Assembly: GCA_035041965.1 (NCBI GenBank)
Contig: JAPYMA010000485.1
Coordinates: 62,001 to 126,000, forward strand
Direction of reading: 5' to 3'
From: Anisakis pegreffii
Taxonomy: Eukaryota; Nematoda; Chromadorea; Rhabditida; Anisakidae
DNA length: 64,000 nt
The number at the start of each line of letters is the position of its first letter. The stretch's first letter is position 1. The notes beneath the pieces were generated by a model, which was given only the letters and a program-made list of their open reading frames with translations, did no database searches and was not told the origin of the DNA. The position numbers were made by a program, and so were the translations under genes. This document shows positions 37,735-50,744 of the stretch, one piece after another.

Positions 37735-38916
37735 AAAATCTTTGACAATGTTTGACCTCATTAATGAGATAAACAAACGAATATCTCAATTTAAGAGTTA
37801 TTCAAAAAGGGCTTAGTTCCGACAAACTGATCACTATCCATAAACCTAACCAATTTTTTGCCGAAAATTTCATCCCCGACTAGAATCGTTCATAACCTAA
37901 CATTCTATAATATAAACATTCAGTGTTCCAACAGACTTAGAATAAAATAAGAAGAGCACAATTTCAGTGGCTGCTTAAAAATCGGGAATAAATCAAATAA
38001 GTTCAGAGCTTCGGTCTGAATTGATCCCGAACTTATAGGAATACACTATCTTTATGAATAGCATTGCAGTAAAATTGCCTACCCTCTCAATTTAAACGCC
38101 TGATGTGTCACCGTTTCTGTCTGCAAACAGTGCTAATGAAGAGGATTTCAAACTGGAAAATTTTTCTCCGGAAATCTTCGTCGTACAATTAATGCTTGTA
38201 AGTCGGTAATTAGCTGTACATTGTTTATCAGATAACACAATTCATATTCACTTCATTCGAAAACTCATTTACGAATGAAGTGAATGATAGGCACACAATA
38301 GAAGGAAATTGATCATTGGATGGACGTATGAACAAGGATAAAATTACATCGTGCACGAATAGGCATCAGAGCACAGCAGCACAATCACAAAAATACGTAT
38401 ATATGCACTGACTTCTCAACTATAAACATTCTCTTCAATCGTCTGAACGACATTCTCATATCAGTTCCACTCCTCTTATCAACTCATATCACTGCATGCA
38501 TCATTTCCAGCACTGTCACACTTCTTTCGAGCCATTCTGGTCGTTCTCGCATTGAACAGATCATCTCTGCAGTACCAAATGCACGTAGCAGACAAATGCA
38601 AACGAAAGCTGCTCAAAGGTAACACAGCTTTTCCCTAACGAAGAAGTACAATGATAAGAATGTTAAAAAAGGCATGCACTAGGCATATATGAGACTATCA
38701 AAACACACGCTTTTCAATGAAGCATGAATATATATTTCAACGCTCAACATCAGCATTTTTCAATTAAGCATTACTGGTTGGTGTTCATATATTTTGACTG
38801 CTTTACTGCACGAATTTTGAGGTGCATGCAATTCGGACATGAAAGTGAAGGATCCGGATATAGGAAAACGATTTGCAGGATCTTGCTGGCACCTTTGGGA
38901 AATAATTGCAAAAATT

Positions 38917-38992
38917 ATTATCACTTCAGAGATACCCGAATTCATCTAATGCATTCTTACTAGATGAATTCGGGTATCTCTGAAGTGATAAT
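38917..38992. repeat. Perfect 32-bp inverted repeat with 12-nt loop
   Basis: Arm 38917-38948 (starts ATTATCACTTCAGAGATACC) is exactly mirrored by 38961-38992, with the loop ATGCATTCTTAC between them. This is the second long mismatch-free hairpin within 3 kb. Confidence 0.95.
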
Positions 38993-39645
38993 CGCCTCAC
39001 TGAAATAACTGCACAAAGCGATAATGAACAAGAAATTGATAACATAAAATGTATGAGAATCAATGATATCGCACAATTTAGTCACATAATTTTGTGAGGC
39101 TCTTCAATGTCACAAAATCAGTTTAAACTATTAAAACGTATCAAAATTACATGAAATATTATTATAACGATACGGCAGTGAAAGAAATGTCACAAGTTAT
39201 CGAAAGAGCAATCTTTAGAGCTTTGAGGAAGTCTCCTTTAACGGTATGATTTAACAACTTTCGACTCAGTGAGAAAGAGAACAGTGAAAAGCGGACTGTC
39301 CGTATCAGTAAATTTACCTCAAGTCATGAATGTTCAGTGAGTAATTTGTTCGACTGAACCCTTCCGTTACTTTTCATTAGGGCGTCTTCATAACATAATT
39401 TATAATATTTGGGTCTGATCCCTGGGAAAAAGGAATATTCCAATCACCTTCTGTTGTTCCATTCACCTCCAAAATTTCAATTGTGGACGAATGAAGTTAT
39501 AATTTGACTGATGAAGTGGAGCTATCAAAGAGTGCTCTTTTGATGGAACACGATTACCTAACAATCTGATCCACATCAAACACAAAACAATTGCTGACAG
39601 AAATTACCGATGAAACCAACAATACGAATTATTGAATGCTTACGA

Positions 39646-39872
39646 GGGAAGGTCACAAATTTTAGTCAGAGCATTACTTCATTACACTGAAAACCTTTAC
39701 CCCGTCATATCTCTCGTCCTTTTTGGGTTCCGCAAAAAATTCCATAATCAGTTTCACGAAATTACTGAAAAAAATTATCGATGATATATACATGAGCTCT
39801 GCAATATAATGCATATCTCATTTCGAAACGTGCGGTTAAGTTCGTGACCTTTCCTTGTTAGCGATTAGCTCA
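39646..39872. mobile_element. MITE B family, copy 2
   Basis: The left end GGGAAGGTCACAAATTTTAG and the right end GTTCGTGACCTTTCCTTG form imperfect inverted repeats. Inside are ACACTGAAAACCTTT and the other family blocks seen at 30901 and 45854. No intact frame. Confidence 0.65.
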
Positions 39873-40333
39873 GGCATTGAAACGACAATCACTCAACGGC
39901 TTATCTGCGTAACCCAAATAAGCATTTATTTCTTGTAGATTCCTCGGTCTATTATGGCCTCCTTCACTGCTATCTGATGAATCACCACTGCAAAAAGAAG
40001 GAATCAATTCATCATTTATTCATCAGTAGCAATAACCATGAGAATGAAGAAAGTAAATAGATGCAAATTGGATGTTTACTGAGGAAAAGAGTCTGAAAAA
40101 GTATAATTTATGAGTTCTGATGGCAGCTATAGAAAAGTTTGCTATATCAGTCGATAGAAGAAGATACAAAAGCATCAACGGAACTATTTATCAACGTTCT
40201 TTCAAGGAAGCTTAGTGGGAGTATAGATACATCCTTCGAATACCTCCCTTCTTAGTCTTCTTGTGTATGCCTCAATGATGCTGCTTGGATGATGAGAAGG
40301 AGCAGTTGAATCAAAATATCACTATAGAGGCCT

Positions 40334-40496
40334 CAGCATTCGTCGGCGAACGGGGTCTCCATCGGGGACCTCGATGGGAAATGCGGAGAGAGCTCCTCTC
40401 GCGCAATTTGCACCCCACTTTTTGGCGTGGACTCCCCCTCCACTTTTCCCTCGCGGTGACCCCCCAGTCCGAAAAACTGCTCCCCGACGAACACTA
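40334..40496. mobile_element. GC-rich TIR element (MITE A), 163-bp copy
   Basis: The left end CAGCATTCGTCGGCGAACGG and the right end CTCCCCGACGAACACTA match the family ends. The inside (CGCGCAATTTGCACCCCACT) aligns closely with the right part of the 57395 copy read on the minus strand. It ends about 145 bp from the Argonaute stop codon. Confidence 0.75.
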
Positions 40497-40639
40497 AGTG
40501 GGAGTTCATCTTTTATAAACACATTTCAAGCCATCACTGCATTATTTGGGCAAATCTGAAGAGTGATGCTGATGCCTCTGCCAATCGGATCGCCGAATAA
40601 ATTGAAGAGCCAAGATGAGCAATAAAACGAAATTTTCAT

Positions 40640-43600
40640 TTACTGCCGAATATCATTGAATACGTTGACAAGGTAACAGACGAAATCGGTGATATTCACT
40701 GATATCAAAGGGAAGAAATGTTCGTGATAGCTGTAATTGCCAATTGGATCAATGAACAAGCAGTAAAGACTAACAATTGAGCAACGTAATTGTTTCGGCC
40801 TCGTGATGCCATTCTGTTCGCGATAATGATTGGTGCGGGCAAAGAAGTTGGCATGTTGACGATTTGATGATTATACGCTAATGCGTAGATGATCGCTTGG
40901 ATTTCATCGTTAACCATTTGTGACGTATCGAACAGCTTCGTGTAACGCGGCGTTTTAACAGTTCCCTACCATAAGGAGTCATTAAGTATCTATTTCTTTC
41001 CACTAATATTATTGCTGTTTTTATCACTCTTATTTGTTCTGGTATCGTCATTTCCATTTTTTGAATTTTTACTTCATATATTGTCTTTTATCAGAACATT
41101 ATGAAACTTACTTGGAAGGCGGAATGTGATGTCAAATAAAATTCGTTGAGTGTTGCACTAACTGCGTTTTGGTCCACGACTGTTCCCGGTGTGACGTTCT
41201 GACCGGGTGCTCTCTCGTTCCGTGGAATGTTCTATAAAGTTGCATTCAGTTCGGAACAAATTTTCTTCGTTTCCGAACATCAAACACCATCGATTGGAAA
41301 GCGTAACTTCTCAGCAACGTAACAATAAAAATGCTTATGTATCTTCCCCCTCTTCTCAAAATTTCTCTATTAGAGATATCGAAATTTTTTTTCGTAGTAT
41401 CGATGCATCAAAGTATACTTGGTAAAAACGGCAAATAGTAACCTGTTTGTAGAGACGCAAATTATGCATTTTTGTAGCAACCACAAACGTTATGTGGGGA
41501 CGATAGCCGTTTCCACCGGCTTTTTGGCAAGCATTCTTGACTTGCTCGACTTCATTTCTTATTACCTACAAAATCGCAGAAACAATCCTTGATTCGGAGA
41601 TGTTTTTCGGCTCGACATATTTGTCCCATTGAACTGTTCATAAGCCCAATGCATTCTCCCACATTGCAGTTTGGAATCGACAAATATTTTAGTCGTAACG
41701 GTCATTCCCACTTTATCAATTTCATACATTGACAGCACTGAATCAAAGCATTGCTGTTTGCATCGATAACTATATCCTTCAGTTTTTGGATACAATATCA
41801 GTTGTGATAAAAACTGATAGAGAAGAAAACTTACATATGGATATTGACCCTCTGATATTCCATCCCTGAGAACTATGATGTGATTTGGGAGGTCACCTCG
41901 ATTATTAGCAAACTTTTCCAGTGACTCTATGGTCAAGTCGCTGATTGCAAAGTCGGTAATCTAAGAAAAATGTTCTCACGAACACAAAAATTTTCAACAA
42001 TTCAATATTCAACACTCTATGAAAAGTATTGAAGTTTCATAATGAGTTTCGTAATGACCCAATACTATGAAAAGTTTCGTAAGCTGTTCGGCGGGTTCTG
42101 CTCACAAAGATCACGTCACGGATATTGTCACTGATGAATATTTTGCCTAATGGATATCTCACATGAGCATGGAATCAATGTCAAATCCATGCCACTAAAC
42201 CAGATCATTTGGTTAAATGGCATGAATTTGGTTTAGTGGCATCAAAAAGTCACACCGGGAAAAATAGATCCATGAACATTTATCTTCTGTCTGGTCGGAG
42301 TCTCAGAAGACAAAGAATATTGACTTAAATATTGGAACTTTTCTAAAACGTATTCGTACACTTGTTTTAGAATCATTTCTTTGTATTTTAGAATGAATTC
42401 GATGAATTTGAAAACAACGATATATTCAGGATCAGAAGTTTCAAAAAAGAAAAAAATAATACTTCTTCCATTTGAGCTGTTGCGTAGCGATAGCCGCCCA
42501 CGAATTCCAGTGGATGCTTTTTGCAGTTGGATGAATACTAAAAAAACGTCGCTTAAGAGGTTTGTTGAAGTTTTCTTTTGTTATTTCAGCTGCATCAAAA
42601 TGCGTGTTCGTATATCGTTCATTCATTTTCGTTAAAATCGCAAATTATATCGATAAACCATCTTAAAGATCAACTAACTACTCTGTAAATAAGCCATTGT
42701 ATAAATGAACAAGCTTACACCCACAACTGACGGCACCGAATTATCTTTATCTTTGCTTTTGTTGATTGCGGGTGGATGGGCAATATCAAGACCTATGATG
42801 AGTCTTCCTGGATCCATTATACACTCCTGTGCCCTGGATTTATTCATAAGGAAACAAATTGAACAGGGTTATTGCAATCAGTCTTGAACAATTCTATTCA
42901 TTTGAATGTATGAGACGGATCAATCAACAGTCTTCCCACTCCCTTGAATTGTTTACACGTGTTAAAATTCGCGTCAAGTTTTTCCTTCTCACAAGTACAG
43001 TCTGATTATACGAGATTGTTGATGATAATAGACGGGTCCATAAAGGTTGATGCAAGCAGATTTAACACTGCTCACCTTTTACTTTCAAGAAGTAAGCCGA
43101 AATTCATACCGCCCAATTTTAAATTCGTTTTATTCACAATATTATCAAGTGTTTGCCATTTTTTTGGCGCACTCAGTGCGGTGCTCGTTTTCACGTCTTG
43201 TGTTACAATCTGCTCAGTGGCCTCGACCAACTTCATACGCTCTGTAAATAAGTAGATTTATTGAGTTCTTCACACGCTCGATTCCTCACCCCCACTTTAT
43301 AAATGCTTTGGCATAGTTCAAAGATATTCATCTCTTTTGTTGTATTAACATTTTTTGAATGGCCAATATTATCTTTGACAAGGAGGCGAGGACGCTTACA
43401 ATGAAGGACAATTTTCCCGACCTTGCGAAAAAAATCGCCATATTTCTCCTATTGTCTCTACGTCGATAACTAAATATTGTCGCCTCTCGAAGCGCATGGA
43501 TTGATTTGATCGGTTTTCCAGCTTTACAGAAAAATTAGCTGAAAGGTGTCTAGAACGTGAATTTTAAACCAACCATGCAACGTTAGTCTATCACTGGTGA

Positions 43601-44628
43601 TAAAATGGATGAATTCAGCACCCATTTTTTTCGCTTCTCTTATGTACCAGTCAACGTTGTTCTCTGTCGCGCCACGAACATAATCTTGTGCGATTGGATC
43701 ACCTATTTGCATACCGTGTTGACGGCATTGACGTATGAACGCAGACACATAACTTCTGTAATCTATTCCACCACTTATAAGCATGGAAATGCTCCTTGGC
43801 CACGTCATACGATTCATTCGCAAAACGTGTTTAGAAGTCAAATCGAACTGAGGTGTTCGTGAACTGCGATTCCATCTCATAATCCTATTCATTCATTCAT
43901 TAACACATCATTTTCGTCTTCATTCCTGACCAGCTTGCTAATTCTCATAATACTCCGACAAATTCTTCCATGCGGGACAGGGATGGTCATTCCCGGTTTG
44001 CAAGCAAAGAACCTCCTGGCAGAAGTAATTTCCATCAAGACTGCACGCCCATTTACAATAAATCCAATGTTTTGGCGTACCTCATTGCACCTTCGTTGAA
44101 TGATCGTTCATTATTAATCACTAAAGCGACACAACACCATTTTTCACACTTGGCTGGATACAAATAAAGGTTCTTCGATGCTATCCATGAAGGCTGCAAA
44201 AGTCATAGAGTTTTCAAAGGGAACCACAACTTTCTCTTCAATGTTCTAAAACACTTGATTAAATGTTGATGCAAGTTGAAAGATTTGGGATGATTCGACG
44301 GTAATCGTCATCGACGAGGGTGAATGCACAAAAAACGGATATGTCTGAATGCTCATCAGTGGAATAATACCAAACAGCCAACGAGTGTATACATGAAATT
44401 TGCTAATGATTACGGGAATCAATTAAGGATTCAAACTCGTCGAGTCGAATATTTTGAGAGAATTTAATTATTTTCGACAGTACTTTTGATCACCTTTTCA
44501 GGATCAATCGGAACGGTTGCATTACGTCCGTATTCAATTCGCGGAGGTGGCAGTATCCGACCTTCCAGCTGCAATCTCATTATTATTAGTATTATATTTG
44601 TCAGTATTACTGTTATCATTTTTGTTGC

Positions 44629-44659
<31 letters not shown>

Positions 44660-47600
44660 GTTATTATTGTTGTTATTATTGGTGCTAGTATTAGTATTAT
44701 TATTAATATGACTAATGTTATTAACATCACTACTATTGATGTTGTTGTTATTAATATTGCTTTTGCATGAGAGCTGCTGCTATTTTTGCAGTTATTATCA
44801 GTCGAAAACCAAATCTAAGACTACTATTATTATCGATGTTTTCAATATAGCCATATTGATATGAATTTCATTTTGTCATTTCAGCTGTACCAAAAACAAC
44901 AAAAAAAGTGATGTAAAATCAGCGAGCACACCGTCAAGTTCTTCGTGACATTCACACCGAATTCATCCAGCCACGGGTTCGTGGTTCTGCCGTCTAAATG
45001 CAACGCTTCTGCCATTACATCGGTTTGATATTTACGTTCCGCTGGTAAAACAGCACAGGCCTGAATGAACAATAATATGAGAAGATAGGGCGCACTCACC
45101 ACGGAACGGCAAAACGAAAACAAATTGACTGGCAAGAGAACCACTCAAAATTCTATGACTTATAACTGTCAAATTTTGTCGTCCGTTGGTGCTTTTTAGA
45201 CTTCTCCCTCGTGAGCAGCAATAAATAGTTGATGAAGTCTGCCGGAGAAGGAATAGTTTAATGAGTGATTAAATTGGCGGAAGATAAGCAGATACATAAT
45301 GACATGAACGAATAATTCAAAGTTTTTCTATAAGAGCAAAACTGAATTACCCGGATCATCGCCTGCACTTGCGCGGCCGATTGTTGCGTTTGTCTGACGC
45401 GCTGGTTTTCGCAAACGATCACCAATTCCATCGGATAATAGTTCTCACCACGTTGACGTTTCTCGACAATCAACGGTAATTTGGGGAAATGGATTGGTAT
45501 TTCGTATCTTCTTCGAAAGTATTCACGTATTGTTATTCGTCCGTTATCTGTGTCAATGCTGAAATTCAACATCTCTCAAATCAAACATTAAAGGTGAACA
45601 CTCCTAGGGATTACGCATTCGGATAGTTCCGTTTTCGATCGGAACTAGCCATCATGCAACTGTCCAGAGAACTGTGAAAGATTCTCTGTCTCCCCTTTCA
45701 GCTTAATAAATTAACAAAATTTTATGGCTAACTTGACAAAACTTTATCGCATGTGATATTGAACTACACTATTTTTGAAAAATTGCATTTTCTGAACTAT
45801 GATATCTTATTTAACGATTTCGCCATTCATAAATTCTGAACAAACAACTGGCGAGGAAACCTGACGAAGTTACCCCCGCCTTTCGGATTGAGACCTATAT
45901 CATTTTGTAGGGTTCATGCAGTTGATAACGGATAGTGGACAAGGGGGACACGAGTTACGGCGCGAAATTTAGAAACCCACTTAAATACACTGAAAACCTA
46001 TTCGGCGCCATAACTCGTGTCCCCGTTGTCCACTGCAAAAATTTCTTACATATCCGTGATCAGATACATGAGCCCTACAAAATGATGTAGGTCTCAATCC
46101 GAAAGGCGAGGATAACTTCGTGAGGTTTCCTGGTGAATCAACAGAAAAGTTACTAGAGCTTTTCTGATAAAATTCGATAATTTCCATCAATCCGGATGAA
46201 AACGTCGTTGAAACTGAAAAATGAAATCACTGTGTGAAGCAGAAACGTACCGCAAGGTATCAGCATTGTCCTTGCACAGGTTATGGATTTTGAACGCTTT
46301 TGAGCTGTACGTGCAACGCACGTATATACCTGCAAAAAAAGATAATATTTTCTTTGATTCGTTTGTTTATTGAGGGGGTTCCCATTCAGTTTCATTTCCG
46401 GAGTTTAACCATCACCACTACAAACACAAAATGTCCCACTTCACAGTGGAATCACTCCCAATTTCATTCTTCACTTGTTTTCACCTTGCCATTTTCATGT
46501 CGGATGCATCAACTGACACTTTCGAAAACAGCTCAATCTCATTTTCAAGGTTTTGTAGTCGACGATGACAAAGCAAAAAATGATGGCGTTGTGATAATAA
46601 CAGAAGATACTTTACGTTCGAGTACCACAACGAAATACCTATCGATCGAAAACATTCATATATCTCGTATCAATATGCTAAACCAATTTCTAATTGTGAC
46701 TATGATATTTTGCGCCACTCCGTTCAATAATTCGAAATTTCGGCGATACGAATGTGTTTTGTGATTCATACATCATGGCTTATGGCAGTTCGATATCATT
46801 CAACAGTTTTTATACACATACAAATCTTAAGATCTTTTGCAAATAATCATGAATAAATAATTGACAATGAAGAATAATTTAAATATTTGCACAAATATGA
46901 TATCATTTATGACGGACGAACCTCTTAGCATTTTCTTCAGAAGTTGAAGTTGTCGAGCGTCAATGATCAATTGAGACGGTTCCCTCTGAAGTATCATCGA
47001 AACTTTCTGTGCTATCGATTGATTTTCAACGTGAAATGCAGCTTTTTTGACTAAAATGAAACACATTTATTTATTGGGGTATCTCGATCAACCAGTGTAT
47101 CATCACGATAGTTGAAAAAGAAATTATGAATCATTTTTTGTTGCTGAACTTTTTCATTGAACAATTCACAACTCGTATATATGCCTATATTTATGTATTT
47201 TTTGCGAATGCTTGCTAGTTGTGTGCAGTGCTATTCAGCCACATCACATCTTAGAAGGCGAACATTCAGGGAAGAGAACAGTGCAAATGGAGGTGAAGAA
47301 AGCTTTTGAAAGAAACACTACATCTACTAATTTCCACCAATATTTAAGCTTAACCAATACTTCTTTGCGGTGGACTGTTTGGGTGAGAAAAATTCTTGAA
47401 CGGATTTAATTTAGTGGTGAGAGGTAGTTGAAATGCTAACAATAAGAACTGACTAGAGATGTCTCTGTTCGATATCCATGTTATCTAGGGCAGAATGGAT
47501 AGATAGACTTTTCAAGAGCATATGTAAACAAATTGCTCACAATCCATGAATAACGCAGCATTCATGTTTCCAGGCCCACCAGGACCATCAATTAGTTTAG

Positions 47601-50600
47601 CGCCTTTCGAAGCACCGATACCGATGTATTTACCATCTGGAAGTGCTGGCATTTCACGTTCCGTGAAACCGAAAGCGGACGGTTCATACAAAAAGTCCTG
47701 ATTTGATCCATACGTGACGAATATGCCTCTGAAAACCGGATTCCAACTCTAGTCGATCAGTCGATTCCATAAAACTCTTGTTCATACTAACAGTCGATGC
47801 CTATTGCAAGCATTGGTGGATCAGGTTTAGGGTCGAATTTTGAGTTCTCAAGCTCAAATTCAGTTGAGGTTTGGTTTCGAGCTGAGGGATATTTAATGAA
47901 TAAGAGGCTTGTGTTTAAAAGTTATATCTGATGTTGCATACATCCAGTGGAAAAGAATTCTTGAATTGATCCTCGAAACATCAAACGTTTTCATTCGATA
48001 TCTTTATCTCAATGGCAAAACTGCACTTCCTTGCTTATTTTTTTCGAATGTGCTTACACTGTCGTATTCTCCTAAACTTTTTCACAATAATAAAAATACA
48101 TTTAAATATTTCAGTTCAGAGAAATGATTCAGGACACCGGTAGACTCTATATAACTCCTTCAATGAAACACTGCGCTTGAACATCTGACCGAATGAGCAA
48201 TCAAACAAATGAATGAAATGCTGATCAGTTGAGTTTCTCCATCTCGTTAAATGACGGAGTAGCGCGGAATGTAATGTGGATTAGGTGCTAGTTGATTAAA
48301 GTTTGAACGATTTGTAGTGGGTTTTAAACTTGATTGCGTTTAAATTCTGTAAGTTACGTCAATTGTCTCATATGTTTGGGTGTATCGGAGGAATGTACAG
48401 GAAGCGATACACGTGTTACGCAACGACTTGTCTAAACAAGAATATGAAGAGACGACAGTTCAAGACGACAGCCCTCGTCGAGGAAGTCAACAACTGCCGA
48501 ACCGCTAGGCGGATCGGATGAATGCGAACGAGTTTCGTCAACTCTATCCGTTTCAATCTCGGCGGTTTCACACCCTGTTGAACTCTGTCTTCAAAGTTCC
48601 TTGCAATTTTCTCTCACGGTACTTGTTTGCTATCGGTTTTGAAAAAAGGCGTTAAGTAAGAATTGATCGCGCAACGATTAGACGAAGTTTAACAACGATG
48701 AACGAACAGTGGTGCGATTATTTGAAACGCTGTCATAGTATTCCACTTGTGTCGAAGGATATCGGTGGGGTGCACTTCAGAAAAAATCGCTGGAAATGTG
48801 AGACATTGGTTCTATGGGAATAATTATTCTTGAGGAGGTATGGAACCAAATAATGCCGAAATAAAATAATCGCTGTTTGCCATTTCTAGCCTACGCATAT
48901 GTTGCCTACATTTTGTTCGGCACAAGATCGTCACTTGTGTAATCGAGAAGTGCAATCACAAACAAATAAGAGCATATCAGTGAATCAGATAGGTGTGAAA
49001 GTCTTTACAATTCATTTGGTACAACAGAATTTTTGAACTTCTAAGTTTTTGAAATTGTGATACAAGCTTCCAAGATTCTCGAAACTAACTCTGTGAAAAA
49101 CGCTTGTTGTGATACAAGCAGTTCAAAGAACTGCAACAGACTTCGATTTCTTTCGTCCACGTTCGCAGCTCGTCCCAGGTCCTTCGTCATCAGTTGAAAA
49201 TCCTCAGTGCACCGTTTTACCTGCAAACAAATTCGTCCGTTTCTCCGATTTTGCATTCAGAAAAGTCGAAAATCTACTGCTGAAAGTATGAGATGTCCAG
49301 AACATATGATGAGGTGACTGAACTGTTGACCTATTAATATTTTCGAAAATGAATTTCGCAATGGATGGATTCTTTCAGTCTCTTGATTTTCCTTGAATCG
49401 AGCCTCTTCAACGTTACTGACTTCGTGACCATGATAGTTGCTAACCTCGGGCTTGACCGAGGTGATGATGAATCTAAAGCCACAGAACTAAAGTCGTATG
49501 AAAGAATCGAAACTCACACTGAAAGTTACACGAGTGCACTCAGCACTCACCACTCCTTCTCGTAATTCCTTCGGCAAAATTTCGAATGTTTTTTCCTGAA
49601 AATTGAATGTCATCCATTTTTATGCTCACAAGCGAGCTGAAGGTTTGCAATATAAGATTAGTTACCACTTCGGAAAAATTTATAATTTTAAGAAATGTTT
49701 AAAATCGCGTGAATTGTATTCCATAAGCAAATAATTTTTTTATTTTGGAGTTCTCATTAGATATTTGATTGAGTAATAGAAACATTCAGTGAAAACAGTA
49801 GCCGAACATCGAAAACATGAATTCGGAAAAAAAACTCAAACTTCGCTTTCTCTGATGGCCAATTGATCTATCGTGTAAAGAATTGAGGCACGATCATAGA
49901 CCAGTCCCTCGCGTTTTCCGAAAAAATTTCTCTCTCTGTCAACAACAGTCGTGAATATTTCTACACATTTGTTTTTTCGTTCGATTGATGGATAGCTTCA
50001 AAAACAGAAAACTTTAATTCCACTGGAAGAGCAAAAAATTTGATTTTTTGACGAAAAAATGGAGATTCTATCCGAGAGCAATTGAACCTAACGCAGTACT
50101 GCTGTATTTTTCTTTCAGAGGAGAGAAAAAGCATTCTTTAAGATCCGTTCAGCTTGACAGTTTGATCTCTACGAGATGAATCACAGCAGAAGCTTTCAAA
50201 TCAAACTGGAGTCTAATTCTCGGGCTCATGTTCATAGGATTGAACGAACTCTGTAACTGCAACCATTAAATCTACAACTACCTTCTCACAAAGGTCACAG
50301 GTTAAGCTGTAAAGTCAGGCGACCTGGGAACTTTTCTTAGAATACAAGTTTTTTTAAATCAAAACAATACGTGCTTATCCTCGGGCGAATTCGTTCAGTG
50401 AGAATTGCTATATCGATTCAAAAAAACGAGATTGGCTTGAAAATGAAATTAAGAAATAGGCGATAAAATTTACTCTTCTTTTGTTTGTTTTGTGATTTCT
50501 CTCGTTCGTTTCTGCGATCCATTTGGAGGAAATTCCTCCAAAATGCGAATATCATATCGATAGATCGGTATATTGCGTTTCGGTATGATCCCGCGTATGT

Positions 50601-50700
50601 TTGCAACCAAGTTTATTGGTCTTTCTTGACGTTCACCGGGATCCATTTTCTCCGCATAGTTGATTGGAGATGCCTTCAAACATATCAAATCAGTCGCCAT
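40640..50700 (-). CDS. Argonaute protein, WAGO-like, probably not a slicer
   Basis: Nineteen minus-strand exons give about 873 residues: 50700-50474, 49935-49842, 49595-49551, 49220-49090, 47728-47541, 47050-46922, 46329-46251, 45558-45351, 45060-44932, 44568-44494, 43884-43574, 43241-43076, 42833-42719, 42537-42463, 41960-41835, 41565-41443, 41231-41112, 40965-40775, 40730-40640. All junctions keep phase except 44494/43884, where a micro-exon may be missing. Order: N domain (IPIYRYDIRI, LVYDRAS), linker (KLIDGPGGPGNMNAAL), PAZ region (GRITIREYF, FPKLPLI), MID (CRQHGMQIGDP), PIWI (LIIGLDIAHPPA, VLRDGISEGQYPY, PGTVVDQNAVSATLNEFYLT, PAPIIIAN). Argonautes bind small RNAs by MID and PAZ and act by PIWI. 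The first catalytic Asp is present (GLDIAH); the second position is Asn (YSSNCKKHP) and the last His is Asn (IIANRMA), as in worm secondary-siRNA Argonautes. The start is the only ATG compatible with upstream stops; an open stretch at 50894-50808 may be a 5' exon. Confidence 0.85.
42189..42242. repeat. 14-bp inverted repeat in an Argonaute intron
   Basis: ATGCCACTAAACCA (42189-42202) and its reverse complement (42229-42242) flank a 26-nt loop that itself contains TGGCATGAATTTG, mirroring CAAATCCATGCCA outside the left arm. It is a compound foldback in the intron between the 42463 and 41960 exons. Confidence 0.7.
44578..44760. repeat. ATT/GTT-rich trinucleotide microsatellite
   Basis: A long run of ATT units with interspersed GTT, ACT and AGT variants. 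It abuts, within about 10 nt, the acceptor of the Argonaute exon at 44568, so on the minus strand an (AAT)n tract replaces a normal pyrimidine-rich region upstream of the splice site. Confidence 0.9.
45854..46131. mobile_element. MITE B family, copy 3: large imperfect palindrome
   Basis: About 125-bp arms: the left (CTGACGAAGTTACCCCCGCC, TTTCGGATTGAGACCTA) is mirrored at the right (TAGGTCTCAATCCGAAAGGC, ACTTCGTGAGGTTTCC). The centre carries the family core ACACTGAAAACCTATT. The element lies in the Argonaute intron between the 46251 and 45558 exons. Its length and palindromic form fit a foldback or MITE. Confidence 0.75.
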
Positions 50701-50713
50701 CACATATTTGTTA

Positions 50714-50744
50714 CGTCAAATCTCCTCGGATAATCTCAGAAGCA
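50714..50744. repeat. 31-bp direct repeat near the Argonaute start, copy 1
   Basis: A 31-bp sequence starting CGTCAAATCTCCTCGGATAA is present exactly here and at 51204-51234. Here it sits 14 bp upstream of the proposed Argonaute ATG (minus strand). Confidence 0.9.

Larger units (their letters stand above)
36271..40639. other. Intergenic region, FMO to Argonaute
   Basis: Contains a tRNA-like sequence (37653), a perfect hairpin (38917), a MITE B copy (39646) and a MITE A copy (40334), all listed separately. A plus-strand open frame at 36808-37098 (contains AEEDFLVSPEYIVQKSGENM) is somewhat coding-like but matches nothing I know and has no splice support. Confidence 0.45.

Noticed and set aside
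44486..44770. Open frames full of Ile/Leu on both strands
   Set aside because: They are translations of the ATT microsatellite in an Argonaute intron, not proteins.
46300..46764. 155-codon plus-strand ORF
   Set aside because: It overlaps an Argonaute exon on the other strand (46251-46329) and has no recognisable domain. Kept only as a weak pattern in the findings.
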